Assembly: GCF_012972705.2 (NCBI RefSeq)
Contig: NZ_JABCSC020000002.1
Coordinates: 372,001 to 436,000, forward strand
Origin: Uliginosibacterium aquaticum
GTDB lineage: Bacteria > Pseudomonadota > Gammaproteobacteria > Burkholderiales > Rhodocyclaceae
Direction of reading: 5' to 3'
Length of the DNA: 64,000 nt
Below the pieces are notes generated by a model. The model was not told where the DNA came from. It saw only the letters and a program-made list of their open reading frames with translations, and did not search any database. Positions 43,903 to 54,102 of this stretch are shown piece after piece. Made by a program: the position numbers and the translations under genes. Numbering within the stretch: position 1 is the first letter of the stretch; each line of letters begins with the position of its first letter.

Positions 43903-44568
43903 GTGGCGCGTGACGTAACAAGCTTCTCTGGCCGTCTGCTGGCCTATCTGGACATGCTCTTCGTGGATCACGGCATCTTCCGCGTGATCTACAACAACCT
44001 GCATGCCCTGCCCGGCGGCCTCTATCGCAGCAGTCAGCCCAGCCCCGGCCAGATCCGCAAATATCAGCGCAAGCTGGGCATCCGCACCATCATCAATCTG
44101 CGTGGAGCGGACGACTCCCGGCGCTACGCACTCGAGGCCGAGGAGTGCCGCCGTCTGGGCATTCGCCTGATCGACTTTAAAGGCATCCTCTCGCGCAGCG
44201 CGCCTTACGCCCACATCATCAAGGATGCACAGACCCTGTTCGGCGAGATCGAATACCCGGTGCTGATCCATTGCAAGAGCGGCGCAGACCGCGCCGGCTT
44301 CGCTGCAGCGCTCTATCGCATGTTCCGCCAGGGCGAGCCGATTGCCGACGCAATGCGCGAGCTATCGTGGAAATATGGCCATTTAAAGGGCTCCAAGACA
44401 GGCATCCTCGATTTCTTCTTCGAAGAATATCTGATCGCCAACGCCCGCGAGCCGATCGAATTCTTCACCTGGCTAGATACTGTTTACGACCGCGATCAAC
44501 TCAAGGCGGCCTTCCACACGCGTGGCTGGGCAGACTTTCTGGTCGACCGCGTGCTGCATCGCGAATAG
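43903..44568 (+). CDS. Protein-tyrosine/dual-specificity-phosphatase-like protein
   Basis: 221 residues from a GTG at 43903 (an upstream TTG is the only other in-frame choice that keeps the conserved LDMLFVDHGIFRVIYNN region). The catalytic loop is IHCKSGADRAGF, with C124 and R130 (CX5R). SSQPSPGQIRKYQRKLGIRTIINLRG is typical of bacterial PTP/DSP-like proteins. Substrate unknown; relatives act on phosphotyrosine, inositol phosphates or envelope intermediates. Lies 39 bases after the LysR gene. Confidence 0.82.
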   Translation: MARDVTSFSGRLLAYLDMLFVDHGIFRVIYNNLHALPGGLYRSSQPSPGQIRKYQRKLGIRTIINLRGADDSRRYALEAEECRRLGIRLIDFKGILSRSAPYAHIIKDAQTLFGEIEYPVLIHCKSGADRAGFAAALYRMFRQGEPIADAMRELSWKYGHLKGSKTGILDFFFEEYLIANAREPIEFFTWLDTVYDRDQLKAAFHTRGWADFLVDRVLHRE

Positions 44569-44686
44569 GCAAGGCCGCGCTCGCCGAATACAGATTAACG
44601 ATCATTGCCGGGCACAACCCGAGCCCCCACAATCCTGCCAGCCATTCAGGCCGAACCATCCAACCCAGACCCGGAAAAGGACTCCC

Positions 44687-45346
44687 ATGCACAAGAAAAT
44701 CCTCCTCTGCGCAGCACTTGCAGCCTGCAGTACGGCCGCTTCTGCCGATCTCGGTGCCGGCCTGCAGGTTGGCAGTACCGGCTACGGCTTCGACGTGGCC
44801 TATCAGGTCATGCCGCTGGTGAGCGTACGTGCCGGCTACTCGCAGTACAGCTATTCGAAGTCCTTCACAGAAACCGATATCGACTACGACGCTGACGCCA
44901 AACTCTCCACACCGCGGCTGCTCGCCGATGTGAGCGTGGGCCTGGGCTTTCGCGTGACCGGCGGTTTTTATTACTCGAACAGCAAGGTTGATCTCACTGG
45001 CCGCCCCACCAACGGCACCTACAACTTCAATGGCACCCAATACCAGGCCAGCCAGATCGGTAGTGCCACCGGTCAAGTCAAATCCGGCAACAGCCTCGCA
45101 CCCTATCTGGGCGTGGGCTACGGCAGCGTGTCTGGTGCCGGCATCGGTTTCTATGCCGACCTCGGTGCGTACTACATGGGCAGCCCCACCTCGACTCTCA
45201 ACGTCAGCTGCGGCAGCGCCCTCAATGCAGCCCAGTGCAGCCAACTGCAAAGCGACGTAGCGGCCGAGAAGACCAAGTTCGACGACAAGATCAGCAAGTA
45301 CAAGTGGTACCCGGTGCTGAGCCTGGGTGTCACCGTCGGCTTCTGA
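44687..45346 (+). CDS. Small outer-membrane beta-barrel protein
   Basis: 219 residues from the ATG at 44687, preceded by AAAAGGA. Signal peptide MHKKILLCAALAACSTAASA. The body is eight or so alternating strands (VGSTGYGFDVAYQVMPLVSVRAGYS in two parts, LLADVSVGLGFRVTGGFYYS, LAPYLGVGYG) and ends VTVGF, with a C-terminal Phe. It resembles OmpW/OmpA-type small barrels. Ligand or function unknown. Confidence 0.75.
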   Translation: MHKKILLCAALAACSTAASADLGAGLQVGSTGYGFDVAYQVMPLVSVRAGYSQYSYSKSFTETDIDYDADAKLSTPRLLADVSVGLGFRVTGGFYYSNSKVDLTGRPTNGTYNFNGTQYQASQIGSATGQVKSGNSLAPYLGVGYGSVSGAGIGFYADLGAYYMGSPTSTLNVSCGSALNAAQCSQLQSDVAAEKTKFDDKISKYKWYPVLSLGVTVGF

Positions 45347-45368
45347 ACCAGCGCCTGTTCAGATTGCC

Positions 45369-45390
45369 CCGGCCAGATCATCTTGGCCGG
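45369..45390 (+). terminator. Terminator-like hairpin after the small barrel gene
   Basis: 7-bp stem CCGGCCA (45369-45375) / TGGCCGG (45384-45390) with an 8-base loop, then TTTGG. The T-run is short, so termination may be partial. Confidence 0.5.
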
Positions 45391-45545
45391 TTTGGCTGCG
45401 GGCGCATCGCTGCGTTGATGCCCCCACAGCCCTATAAGCGCTGGCTGACACCGCAATAGCGAACAGGGCCGTAGCCGGGCAGCAGCCCGGCCACTGCTAC
45501 AATCACGCCGGGCCTCACTCCGCAGGCCGCCTCTCCGGCATTCCG

Positions 45546-47345
45546 ATGACTGATTCCTTCCGCCTCTATCGCCGCCTGCTGGCCTACATCAAGCCTTACT
45601 GGCGCGTTTCGGCCCTCTCCGTGCTGGCCATGGCCGCTGTTGCCGGGGCCACCCCGCTGCTCTCGGGGCAGTTCGAACCCCTGCTCGATGAAAGCCTGAT
45701 CGCCCGCAATCCGGATGCCATGTGGCGGGTGCCGCTCACTATTCTGCTGATTGCCTGCGGCAAGAGCCTCGCCGAATACATCTCCAGCGTCTCCAGCCAG
45801 TGGGTGGCCAACAAAGCCATCGAAGATCTGCGCCGCCTCGTCTTCAACCACCAGATGGAACTTCCAGTCACCACCCACCAGGCGCAGACCACCGGACGCA
45901 TGCTCTCGCGCATCACTTACGACATCCCGCAGGTCGGCGCTGCGCTGTCGACCGCCTGGATCGTGGTGATCCAGGACAGCCTGACTATCGTTGCCCTGCT
46001 CGCCTTCCTGTTCTACAAGGCTTGGCATCTGACCCTGATCATCTTTGCCATCGCCCCGGTAGTCGCCTGGATCATCCGCAAGGCCAGCACCGGCATGCGG
46101 GCTTCCAATCGCCTGCAACAGGCCAGCATGGGTGAAATGACCTGTGCCGTAGAGGAGCAACTGGCCGGCCTGCGCGAGATCAAGATCTTCGGCACCCAGC
46201 AGCACGAAGCCAGCCGCTTCGCACGCATCGCCACCCAGTTGCGCAAGGAAACCATGCGCGTCGTACGCATCTCCTCGGCTAATGTGCCAATGGTGCAGGT
46301 GCTGGCCTTCGCTGCAGTAGCCATCGTGATCTTCGCCGCCTCCAGCCTGGTCGAGAGTGGTCAGCTCACGCCGGGCCAGTTCGTGGCCTTCATCGCCACC
46401 ATGGCCATGATCTTCGAACCCATTCGGCGCCTGACCAACATCAACTCCACGATCCAGCGCGGCCTCGCGGGTGCCCAGAGCATTTTCGAATTGCTGGATC
46501 TGCAAGCCGAAGAAGATCGCGGTCTGCAAAAGCTTGAGCGTGCGCGTGGCGAAATCAGATTTGAAAACGTGAGCTTTGCCTACCCGGGTCAGGAAGCACC
46601 CGCAGTAAGCGACTTCACGCTGAGCATCCAGCCCGGCGAAACCGTCGCCTTTGTTGGAGCTTCCGGTTCCGGCAAAACTACATTGATGGCACTGGTCGCA
46701 CGCTTCTTCGAAGCCCGCTCCGGTCAGATCCTGATCGACGGCGTCCCGCTGCAGGAGCTGAGCCTTGCCGAGCTGCGCCAGCAACTGGCTCTGGTCGGCC
46801 AGCATGCGGCTCTCTTTGATGACACCGTCGCCCACAACATTGGCTACGGCCGACAGCTGGCCAGTTTCGACGAAATCCAGGAAGCCGCCCGCCAAGCCCA
46901 CGCACTGGAATTCATCAACAAACTACCGCAAGGCTTCAACTCGCGCATCGGCAGCAACGGCAACCAGCTCTCCGGCGGCCAGCGCCAGCGCCTGGCCATC
47001 GCCCGAGCCTTCCTCAAGAACGCCCCGATCCTGCTGCTGGACGAAGCCACCTCGGCGCTGGACAACGAATCCGAGCGCGTTGTACGTGAAGCGCTGGTCG
47101 AGCTACGCCGTGATCGCACTGTGCTGGTAGTCGCCCACCGCCTGACCACCATCCGTGACGCCAATCGCATCGTTGTGATGGAGCGCGGCCGCATCGTCGA
47201 GATCGGCACCCACGAAAGCCTGATGACGGCAGGTGGCGCTTATGCCCGCCTGCTCGCCAGCGGAGAGGAAATCGTGGGTGACGAACCCACTCCTGCGAGC
47301 CTGAGCGAGACCCTGGCCTTCAATGAGGCTGTTGCACGAGGCTAA
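45546..47345 (+). CDS. msbA: MsbA-like lipid A export ABC transporter (permease/ATPase fusion)
   Basis: 599 residues. An N-terminal six-helix exporter domain (about 1-320) precedes the nucleotide-binding domain: Walker A VGASGSGKTTLMALV (about residue 369), signature LSGGQRQRLAIARAF (about 474), Walker B ILLLDEATSALD and H-loop VAHRL. The length and the segments QFEPLLDESLIARNPDAMWR and LARVEEQ-type linkers fit the MsbA group, which flips lipid A-core across the inner membrane. No lpxK neighbour here, so the exact lipid is inferred. Confidence 0.88.
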   Translation: MTDSFRLYRRLLAYIKPYWRVSALSVLAMAAVAGATPLLSGQFEPLLDESLIARNPDAMWRVPLTILLIACGKSLAEYISSVSSQWVANKAIEDLRRLVFNHQMELPVTTHQAQTTGRMLSRITYDIPQVGAALSTAWIVVIQDSLTIVALLAFLFYKAWHLTLIIFAIAPVVAWIIRKASTGMRASNRLQQASMGEMTCAVEEQLAGLREIKIFGTQQHEASRFARIATQLRKETMRVVRISSANVPMVQVLAFAAVAIVIFAASSLVESGQLTPGQFVAFIATMAMIFEPIRRLTNINSTIQRGLAGAQSIFELLDLQAEEDRGLQKLERARGEIRFENVSFAYPGQEAPAVSDFTLSIQPGETVAFVGASGSGKTTLMALVARFFEARSGQILIDGVPLQELSLAELRQQLALVGQHAALFDDTVAHNIGYGRQLASFDEIQEAARQAHALEFINKLPQGFNSRIGSNGNQLSGGQRQRLAIARAFLKNAPILLLDEATSALDNESERVVREALVELRRDRTVLVVAHRLTTIRDANRIVVMERGRIVEIGTHESLMTAGGAYARLLASGEEIVGDEPTPASLSETLAFNEAVARG

Positions 47346-47372
47346 GTCCCGGTCAACAGACGGGGCTGTGCA

Positions 47373-47849
47373 TCAGCCTAGCAAGTCCTGCTGCATCACC
47401 TGCGCCTGACCGTAGGCTGGATGCAGCCCGGCCAGCACCAGTTCAGCAAACCCCTGGCGCTGCCAGAACGCACTGGCGCTACCGACAGCCACCAGACGGA
47501 TTCTGCCCAGACCGGCGCGCAGGGCCTCACCCGCCACGCAGGCATACAGTTGGCGTCCTGCTGCCATTCCCCGGAGATTAGGGCAAACAGCCAGGTCATG
47601 CAGGAACAGATGCTCCGCCACACAAGCAGGCAAGGGCTCATGCAACGGTGGCGGCGCACCACTCCAGGGATGAGCAAAGACATAGCCCGTCAATTGCCCG
47701 CCTTGCTCGACTACCCAGCAGAAAGCAGGCCCCGCCTCCAAGCGGCTCGCCAAGGCCTCCTGGGGTTCGTGATAGGCGTCCGGATAAACCCGGCACTGCA
47801 AAGCAAAAGCGGCCGGCAAGTCTGCCGGCCTCATCGGGCGGATCTGCAA
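47373..47849 (-). CDS. GNAT-family N-acetyltransferase
   Basis: About 158 residues from a TTG at 47849, next to the hemB stop and behind a GAGG site. ATGs at 47891 (inside hemB) and 47834 are alternatives; the last would cut off strand beta1 (LQIRPMRPADLPAAF). GNAT motif A is HLFLHDLAVCPNLRGMAAGRQLY; motif B includes RIRLVAVGSASAFWQRQGF. Substrate unknown. Coupled to hemB on the minus strand. Confidence 0.75.
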   Translation of the reverse strand: MQIRPMRPADLPAAFALQCRVYPDAYHEPQEALASRLEAGPAFCWVVEQGGQLTGYVFAHPWSGAPPPLHEPLPACVAEHLFLHDLAVCPNLRGMAAGRQLYACVAGEALRAGLGRIRLVAVGSASAFWQRQGFAELVLAGLHPAYGQAQVMQQDLLG

Positions 47850-47850
47850 C

Positions 47851-48870
<1,020 letters not shown>

Positions 48871-48921
48871 CTAACAACACGGCTATCGCCGCGATGAATT
48901 TACGATTTTTTACAATCAAGA

Positions 48922-49071
48922 CCTAAAACTTTTCAACCTCGCGCCGTTCATAGCTATAGGTAGCGCGAGCTACCTCCCGCTTCACCTCCCTGAGCGGGAA
49001 CCTGAATGAACTCCCCCGGGTCATTCAGGTCATTCCAGCCCCGGCGTGCCCCCTCGCGCCGGGGTTTATTT
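48922..49071 (+). ncRNA. Candidate multi-hairpin small RNA with C-rich loops
   Basis: In the 216-base gap between hemB and engB, the plus strand holds four consecutive perfect stems. They are GGTAGC-GCGA-GCTACC (48959-48974, a GNRA tetraloop); TCCCGCT/AGCGGGA (48975-48999); ACCTGAATGA/TCATTCAGGT (49000-49030); and CCCCGGCG/CGCCGGGG (49039-49064) followed by TTTATTTTTATT. The loops of stems 2-4 are C-rich (CACCTCCCTG, CTCCCCC, GCCCCC). TACAAT at 48911-48916 is a possible -10, placing the start near 48,922. The T-run exists only on this strand. It is convergent with engB, as Spot 42 and ErsA are in gammaproteobacteria. Confidence 0.5.
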
Positions 49072-49076
49072 TTATT
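49039..49076 (+). terminator. Rho-independent terminator of the small RNA candidate
   Basis: 8-bp stem CCCCGGCG (49039-49046) / CGCCGGGG (49057-49064), loop of 10 bases, then TTTATTTTTATT (49065-49076). It overlaps the engB 3' end. On the minus strand no T-run follows, so it is not a normal engB terminator. Confidence 0.75.
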
Positions 49077-49713
49077 CAGCACGGGCAGCATCTTCCGGCA
49101 GACCCAGCTCTTCCGGTGAATGTGTGCCCAGCCATCCCCCTACGACTTTTTCAACTTCCTCGACACCGCTTTTCTTGAGGCTTGAGAAAAGCTGCACGCT
49201 GATGTTCGGGCCCCACGCGGCCAGATCCTTGCGCACCTTGGCAAGCGTCTGCATGGCCGGACCACGCGTCAGCTTGTCAGACTTTGTCAGCAACACGTGG
49301 ATCGGCCGCCCGGTCGGCGCGAACCAGCCCAGCATCTGCTGATCGAGCGGGGTAAGCGGGTGACGCGAATCCATGATCAGGATCAGGCCGATCAGGCTGT
49401 CACGACGTGTCAGATACTCCTCCAGCAGCTTCACCCACTGCTTGCGGATCGCCTCCGGCACCTTGGCGTAGCCATAACCAGGCAAATCCACCAATGCCGC
49501 ACCATTGTTCATGCGGAAAATATTGATCAGCTGGGTACGCCCCGGCGTCTTGCTGACGAAGGCCAGGCGCGTATGACCAACGAGTGTATTGATCGCGCTG
49601 GATTTACCGGCGTTCGAACGCCCTGCAAAGGCTATCTCCGCACCCATCGAAGGGGGCAGATCCTGAGGGCGGGCGATGGAGATTTCAAAACGGGCAGCAC
49701 GAAAAAGGGACAT
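49072..49713 (-). CDS. engB: Ribosome-biogenesis GTPase YsxC/EngB
   Basis: 213 residues from the ATG at 49713 (MSLFRAARFEISIARPQDLP); longer starts reach into the cytochrome promoter region. The GTPase motifs are clear: G1 AFAGRSNAGKSSAINTL, G2 TPGRTQ, G3 DLPGYGYAK, G4 TKSD and G5 SSLKK. It acts in large-subunit assembly. Divergent from the cytochrome c4 gene. Confidence 0.95.
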   Translation of the reverse strand: MSLFRAARFEISIARPQDLPPSMGAEIAFAGRSNAGKSSAINTLVGHTRLAFVSKTPGRTQLINIFRMNNGAALVDLPGYGYAKVPEAIRKQWVKLLEEYLTRRDSLIGLILIMDSRHPLTPLDQQMLGWFAPTGRPIHVLLTKSDKLTRGPAMQTLAKVRKDLAAWGPNISVQLFSSLKKSGVEEVEKVVGGWLGTHSPEELGLPEDAARAE

Positions 49714-49818
49714 GGAAAACAACCGGAAGGATTTGCTGGCGCACACGCGGAATTCCGCGTCGGGCGCAGGGCGGTATAGAATATCAGGATTCAAGAACGC
49801 CACACCTCAGAGGTGACA

Positions 49819-50454
49819 ATGATCGCGCGCATTTCAATCCTGACGATTGCCCTGACTATCCAGACGGCCTTTGCCCAGTCCGCCCCCGCAAACAAACCTG
49901 ACTTGGCTCGTGCCAAGCAGACGGCAGAGACCGTCTGTGTGGCCTGCCATGGTGCAGACGGCAACAGTGCAGCAGCCACTTTCCCGAAGATTGCCGGGCA
50001 GCACGAGCAGTACCTGCTCAAACAACTACGCAACTTCAAGCCAGTCGGCGATAAGCCTGCCGAACGCGTGAACGCATCCATGGCCCCCATGGTTGCAGCC
50101 TTGTCGGATACCGACATGCAAGGGCTCGCGCGTTACTACTCACAGCAAAAACTGAAGCCCGAAGCAGCCAAGAGCCTCAAGACCGTCGAGCTCGGCCAGA
50201 AGCTCTGGCGCTCAGGCAATGCAGCGACCGGTGTGCCGGCCTGTGCAGGCTGTCATGGCCCGGCAGGCCAAGGCATTCCGAACCAGTACCCACGCTTGGC
50301 TGGACAATTCGCCGATTACACTGAAACTCAACTCAAGAGCTTCCGTCTTGCAGAGCGCGCCAACGATCCCAACAGCATGATGCGCGGTTTTGCTTCGCGC
50401 CTGACCGACGCGGAAATCAAGGCGGTATCGGACTACATCGCCGGCCTGCGCTAA
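49819..50454 (+). CDS. Dihaem cytochrome c4-type protein
   Basis: 211 residues from the ATG at 49819, with GAGGTG just upstream. Signal peptide (cleavage after FAQ, residue 20). Two haem c sites: C40-VA-C43-H44 and C142-AG-C145-H146, each followed by a Met-containing region (ASMAPMVAALSD, SMMRGFASRLTD) supplying axial ligands. The duplicated domain layout is that of cytochrome c4, a periplasmic electron carrier to terminal oxidases. Confidence 0.93.
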   Translation: MIARISILTIALTIQTAFAQSAPANKPDLARAKQTAETVCVACHGADGNSAAATFPKIAGQHEQYLLKQLRNFKPVGDKPAERVNASMAPMVAALSDTDMQGLARYYSQQKLKPEAAKSLKTVELGQKLWRSGNAATGVPACAGCHGPAGQGIPNQYPRLAGQFADYTETQLKSFRLAERANDPNSMMRGFASRLTDAEIKAVSDYIAGLR

Positions 50455-50506
50455 AGCGACGCCACACGTTCCGGATCTGCAATAGCAGGTCCGAACACCA
50501 GAAAAC

Positions 50507-50532
50507 AAAAAGGACGCCGAGGCGTCCTTTTT
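50507..50532. terminator. Bidirectional terminator between cytochrome c4 and pnp
   Basis: AAAAAGGACGC and GCGTCCTTTTT form an 11-bp stem around a 4-base loop, with T-runs on both strands (TTTTTGTTT on plus, TTTTTGTTTTC on minus). It serves both convergent genes. Confidence 0.9.
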
Positions 50533-50549
50533 GTTTGGGTAGCGCCTGC

Positions 50550-52655
50550 TTATTCAGCCGCCGGCACCTCTTCGGTCAGCAGAGCCTTCATCGACAGCTT
50601 GACCTTACCCTTCTCGTCGGTCTCGAGCACCTTCACGCGCACGACCTGACCTTCCTTGAGGTAGTCAGAGACGTTATTGACGCGCTCTTTGGCGATTTGC
50701 GACACATGCAGCAGACCATCACGGCCCGGCATGATGTTCACGATCGCGCCGAAGTCCAGAATGCGCAGCACCGGACCTTCGTAGATCTTGCCAACTTCAA
50801 CTTCAGCAGTAATCTGGTCGATACGGCGCTTGCATTCGTCAGACTTGGATTGGTCCGCAGAAGAAATGGTCACGGTACCGTCATCCTGAATATCAATGAC
50901 GCAACCGGTTTCTTCGGTCAGACCGCGAATCACGGCGCCGCCCTTACCGATCACATCACGGATCTTCTCGGGATTGATCTTGAAGCTCATCATGCGCGGC
51001 GCAAAGGCGGACAGCTCCTTGCTGCCATTCAGGGCCTCATCCATCAGACCGAGGATGTGCAGACGACCTTCCTTGGCTTGTTCCAGCGCCTTGTTCATGA
51101 TGGCCGGCGAGATGGAGTCGATCTTCAGATCCATCTGTAGCGCGGTCACGCCAGTAGTCGTGCCTGCCACCTTGAAATCCATGTCACCGAGGTGATCTTC
51201 ATCACCCAGGATATCGGTCAGCACGGCGAAACGGCCGCCATCCTTGATCAGGCCCATGGCAATACCCGCCACCGGCGCCTTCAGCGGCACACCAGCATCC
51301 ATCATCGACAGCGAGCCGCCACAAACAGAAGCCATCGAGGAGGAACCGTTGGATTCCATGATTTCGGAAACTACACGGATCGTGTAACCAAATTCCTTGG
51401 CATCCGGCAGCACGGCGGCCAAGGCGCGCTTGGCCAAACGGCCGTGGCCGATTTCGCGACGCTTGGGCGAACCCACACGACCGGTTTCACCGGTGGAGTA
51501 CGGCGGGAAGTTGTAATGGAGCATGTAACGCTCCTTGTACTCGCCAGCGATGGCGTCGATGATCTGTTCATCGCGACCAGTACCCAGCGTGGTCACGACC
51601 AGCGCCTGGGTTTCACCACGGGTAAACAGAGCAGAACCGTGAGTACGCGGCAGAACACCCGTACGGATGCTGATCGGGCGCACGGTGCGGGTATCGCGAC
51701 CGTCGATACGCGGTTCGCCAGCCAGGATGCGGCCACGCACAATGGCAGACTCGAGCTCGAACAGAATGTCCTTGACGTCCTTGTCCTTCGGCGCACCTTC
51801 TTCACCCGTCACCAGAGCGGCGATCGCCTTCTTGGTCACATCCTTCAGCAGACCGCTGCGCACAGACTTGCTAGTGGTACCGAAAGCCGCCTCCAGATCA
51901 GCCTGGGCAACTTCCTTGACCTTGGCGATCAAGGCTTCGTTCTTCGCCGGAGCAATGAACTCGACCTCCGGCTTACCGGCCACTTCTACCAGTTCGTGGA
52001 TAGCCTGGATGGCAGCCTGCATTTGCTGGTGACCGAAAACCACAGCACCGAGCATGATTTCTTCGGACAGCTGATCAGCTTCGGACTCCACCATCAGCAC
52101 ACCAGCTTCGGTACCCGCCACCACCAGATTCATCTGGCTGCTGGCGAGTTGGGTCGTGGTCGGGTTCAGAATGTACTGACCATCGATGTAACCCACACGG
52201 GCCGCACCGATCGGGCCATTGAACGGCACACCGGAAATAGCCAAGGCAGCAGAAGTCGCGATCATTGCCGGAATATCGCCATCGATTTCCGGATTCTGGG
52301 ACAGCACGGTCGCCACAACCTGCACTTCGTTGTAGTAGGCGTCTGGGAAAAGCGGACGGATCGGACGATCGATCAGACGCGAAGTCAGCGTTTCTTTCTC
52401 GGTCGGACGACCTTCACGCTTGAAGAAGCCGCCGGGGATACGCCCCGCAGCGTAAAACTTCTCCATGTAATCAACGGTAAGGGGGAAGAAGTCCTGGCCC
52501 GGCTTCGGATCCTTGGCAGCAACAACGGTCGCCAGTACCACGGTATCGTCGATGGTACAGATGACAGCACCATGAGCCTGACGAGCAATCTCGCCGGTTT
52601 CAAGGGTCACGGTATGCTGCCCGTACTGGAAGCTTTTCTTGGTTGCGATAGGCAC
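50550..52655 (-). CDS. pnp: Polyribonucleotide nucleotidyltransferase (PNPase)
   Basis: 701 residues. Two RNase PH domains (first beginning [22 protein letters not shown]; second with [18 protein letters not shown] and the active-site block [19 protein letters not shown]), then KH ([17 protein letters not shown]) and S1 ([18 protein letters not shown]) domains. Phosphorolytic 3'-5' exonuclease in mRNA decay. Last gene of the rimP-nusA-...-rpsO-pnp cluster; 194 bases after rpsO, with a hairpin between. Confidence 0.97.
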   Translation of the reverse strand: MPIATKKSFQYGQHTVTLETGEIARQAHGAVICTIDDTVVLATVVAAKDPKPGQDFFPLTVDYMEKFYAAGRIPGGFFKREGRPTEKETLTSRLIDRPIRPLFPDAYYNEVQVVATVLSQNPEIDGDIPAMIATSAALAISGVPFNGPIGAARVGYIDGQYILNPTTTQLASSQMNLVVAGTEAGVLMVESEADQLSEEIMLGAVVFGHQQMQAAIQAIHELVEVAGKPEVEFIAPAKNEALIAKVKEVAQADLEAAFGTTSKSVRSGLLKDVTKKAIAALVTGEEGAPKDKDVKDILFELESAIVRGRILAGEPRIDGRDTRTVRPISIRTGVLPRTHGSALFTRGETQALVVTTLGTGRDEQIIDAIAGEYKERYMLHYNFPPYSTGETGRVGSPKRREIGHGRLAKRALAAVLPDAKEFGYTIRVVSEIMESNGSSSMASVCGGSLSMMDAGVPLKAPVAGIAMGLIKDGGRFAVLTDILGDEDHLGDMDFKVAGTTTGVTALQMDLKIDSISPAIMNKALEQAKEGRLHILGLMDEALNGSKELSAFAPRMMSFKINPEKIRDVIGKGGAVIRGLTEETGCVIDIQDDGTVTISSADQSKSDECKRRIDQITAEVEVGKIYEGPVLRILDFGAIVNIMPGRDGLLHVSQIAKERVNNVSDYLKEGQVVRVKVLETDEKGKVKLSMKALLTEEVPAAE

Positions 52656-52764
52656 GGATTTATCCTTTCTGGATGCGCTTCACATGAAGCGGTTCGCCCG
52701 GCTGCCAGATGCAGCGGGCATGACAGACACTACTGATGAAACAGGATAGCGGGCCACATGAAAC

Positions 52765-52798
52765 AAAGCCGGCCAAGCCCCTTCGGCCTGCCGGCTTT
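52765..52798 (-). terminator. Hairpin between rpsO and pnp
   Basis: Stem AAAGCCGGC (52765-52773) / GCCGGCTTT (52790-52798). On the minus strand the tail reads TTTGTTTC. It is probably a partial rpsO terminator, letting some transcription reach pnp as in other bacteria. Confidence 0.7.
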
Positions 52799-52849
52799 GC
52801 TGATTTCAACGCGGACCGGGTCCGCGTGACAAGCGACCCTGCAATGGCA

Positions 52850-53116
52850 TTACTTGCGCAGGCCGAGACGCTCGATCAGAGCGCGATAGCCCTGGAAGTT
52901 CTTGCTCTTGTAGTAGTCGAGCAGCTTGCGACGCTGGCTAACCATTTTGAGCAGACCGCGGCGGGAATGGTGATCCTTGACGTTGGCCTTGAAGTGGTCG
53001 GTCAGGCCATTGATACGTGCGGTCAGCAGAGCGACCTGAACTTCGGGCGAGCCGGTATCACCCGGAGCACGCTGGTAGTCAGCAACGATCTGAGCCTTTT
53101 GTTCGATAGAAATCAT
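52850..53116 (-). CDS. rpsO: 30S ribosomal protein S15
   Basis: 88 residues, standard length. The family sequence [16 protein letters not shown] and [19 protein letters not shown] are unmistakable. It binds 16S rRNA early in small-subunit assembly and, in E. coli, represses its own mRNA. Located between truB and pnp, as in most proteobacteria. Confidence 0.98.
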   Translation of the reverse strand: MISIEQKAQIVADYQRAPGDTGSPEVQVALLTARINGLTDHFKANVKDHHSRRGLLKMVSQRRKLLDYYKSKNFQGYRALIERLGLRK

Positions 53117-53199
53117 TCTTGAGTCTCTTAAGGTTGTCCTTTAGCAAGCCCGTGATTATACGGGAGCAAGCGCTCCCAGCACAAGTCTGCCAAGGTGTT

Positions 53200-54102
53200 T
53201 CATTGTTCGGCAAAAGCAATCAGACGCACTGGCTTTACCTGCTGATTACTCTCCGCCATACCAAGGCCGAGGAAATCCGGGCCGTACACCCGCACCTCCC
53301 CCTCCCCTGCCGCGATTCTCACTGCTTGTCCATGCAGAAAATTGCCCCGCCCAAGCGAGTCCAGCTGCACTTCCGGCAGATGTGCCAGCAATGCATCGGG
53401 GGGAGCCAGCAACGGACGCCGGGCGCTCTCCTCCACAGCAGCAATCTGCTCCAGCGTCAACGCCGCATCAATCTCCAGCGGCCCGATTCCAGTGCGCCGC
53501 AGAACAGTCAGATGCGCACCGCAACCGAGCAAGGCACCGATATCCTCACCCAGAGTGCGGACATAGGTTCCCTTACTGCAACGAACCACGATATCCACCT
53601 CTGGCAAGGCAATGCGTCTCACCTCAAGCGAATGAATCGTCACGCGACGCGCTTCGCGCGCGATCTCGATTCCTTGCCGTGCGTATTCGTAGAGCGCCTT
53701 ACCCTGATGCTTCAGTGCCGAATACATCGGAGGCACCTGCTCGATTTCGCCAATAAAGTGGGCGCAGGCCGCGTACACCGCCGTTTCGTCCACGACGACG
53801 GGGCGCTCAACAAGCACTTCGCCCTCAGCATCACCAGTCGTCGTGGTCACGCCTAGATACAGCGTCGCCACATAAGTCTTGTCGGCTTCCAGCAGACGAT
53901 TGGAAAACTTGGTCGCCTCGCCAAAACACAGCGGCAACAAGCCTGTCGCCATCGGGTCCAAGGTGCCGGTATGCCCTGCCTTGGCGGCCGAAAACAGGCG
54001 GCGTGCCTTTTGCAGGGCATCGTTGGAACTCAGCCCGCCCGGTTTGTCGAGCAGCAGCACTCCATCAACGATCTGCCAGCGCTTGCGCGGAGGCTGATTC
54101 AT
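53200..54102 (-). CDS. truB: tRNA pseudouridine-55 synthase
   Basis: 300 residues. Catalytic D49 lies in KAGHTGTLDPMATGLLPL. The N-terminal motif DGVLLLDKPGGLSSNDAL and RCSKGTYVRTLGEDIG are also typical. It converts U55 of tRNAs to pseudouridine. The start overlaps the rbfA stop by four bases. Confidence 0.96.
   Translation of the reverse strand: MNQPPRKRWQIVDGVLLLDKPGGLSSNDALQKARRLFSAAKAGHTGTLDPMATGLLPLCFGEATKFSNRLLEADKTYVATLYLGVTTTTGDAEGEVLVERPVVVDETAVYAACAHFIGEIEQVPPMYSALKHQGKALYEYARQGIEIAREARRVTIHSLEVRRIALPEVDIVVRCSKGTYVRTLGEDIGALLGCGAHLTVLRRTGIGPLEIDAALTLEQIAAVEESARRPLLAPPDALLAHLPEVQLDSLGRGNFLHGQAVRIAAGEGEVRVYGPDFLGLGMAESNQQVKPVRLIAFAEQ

Noticed and set aside
51192-52736. A 514-codon plus-strand frame opposite pnp
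   Set aside because: Antisense shadow of PNPase; rich in His/Arg/Gln with no recognisable motif.
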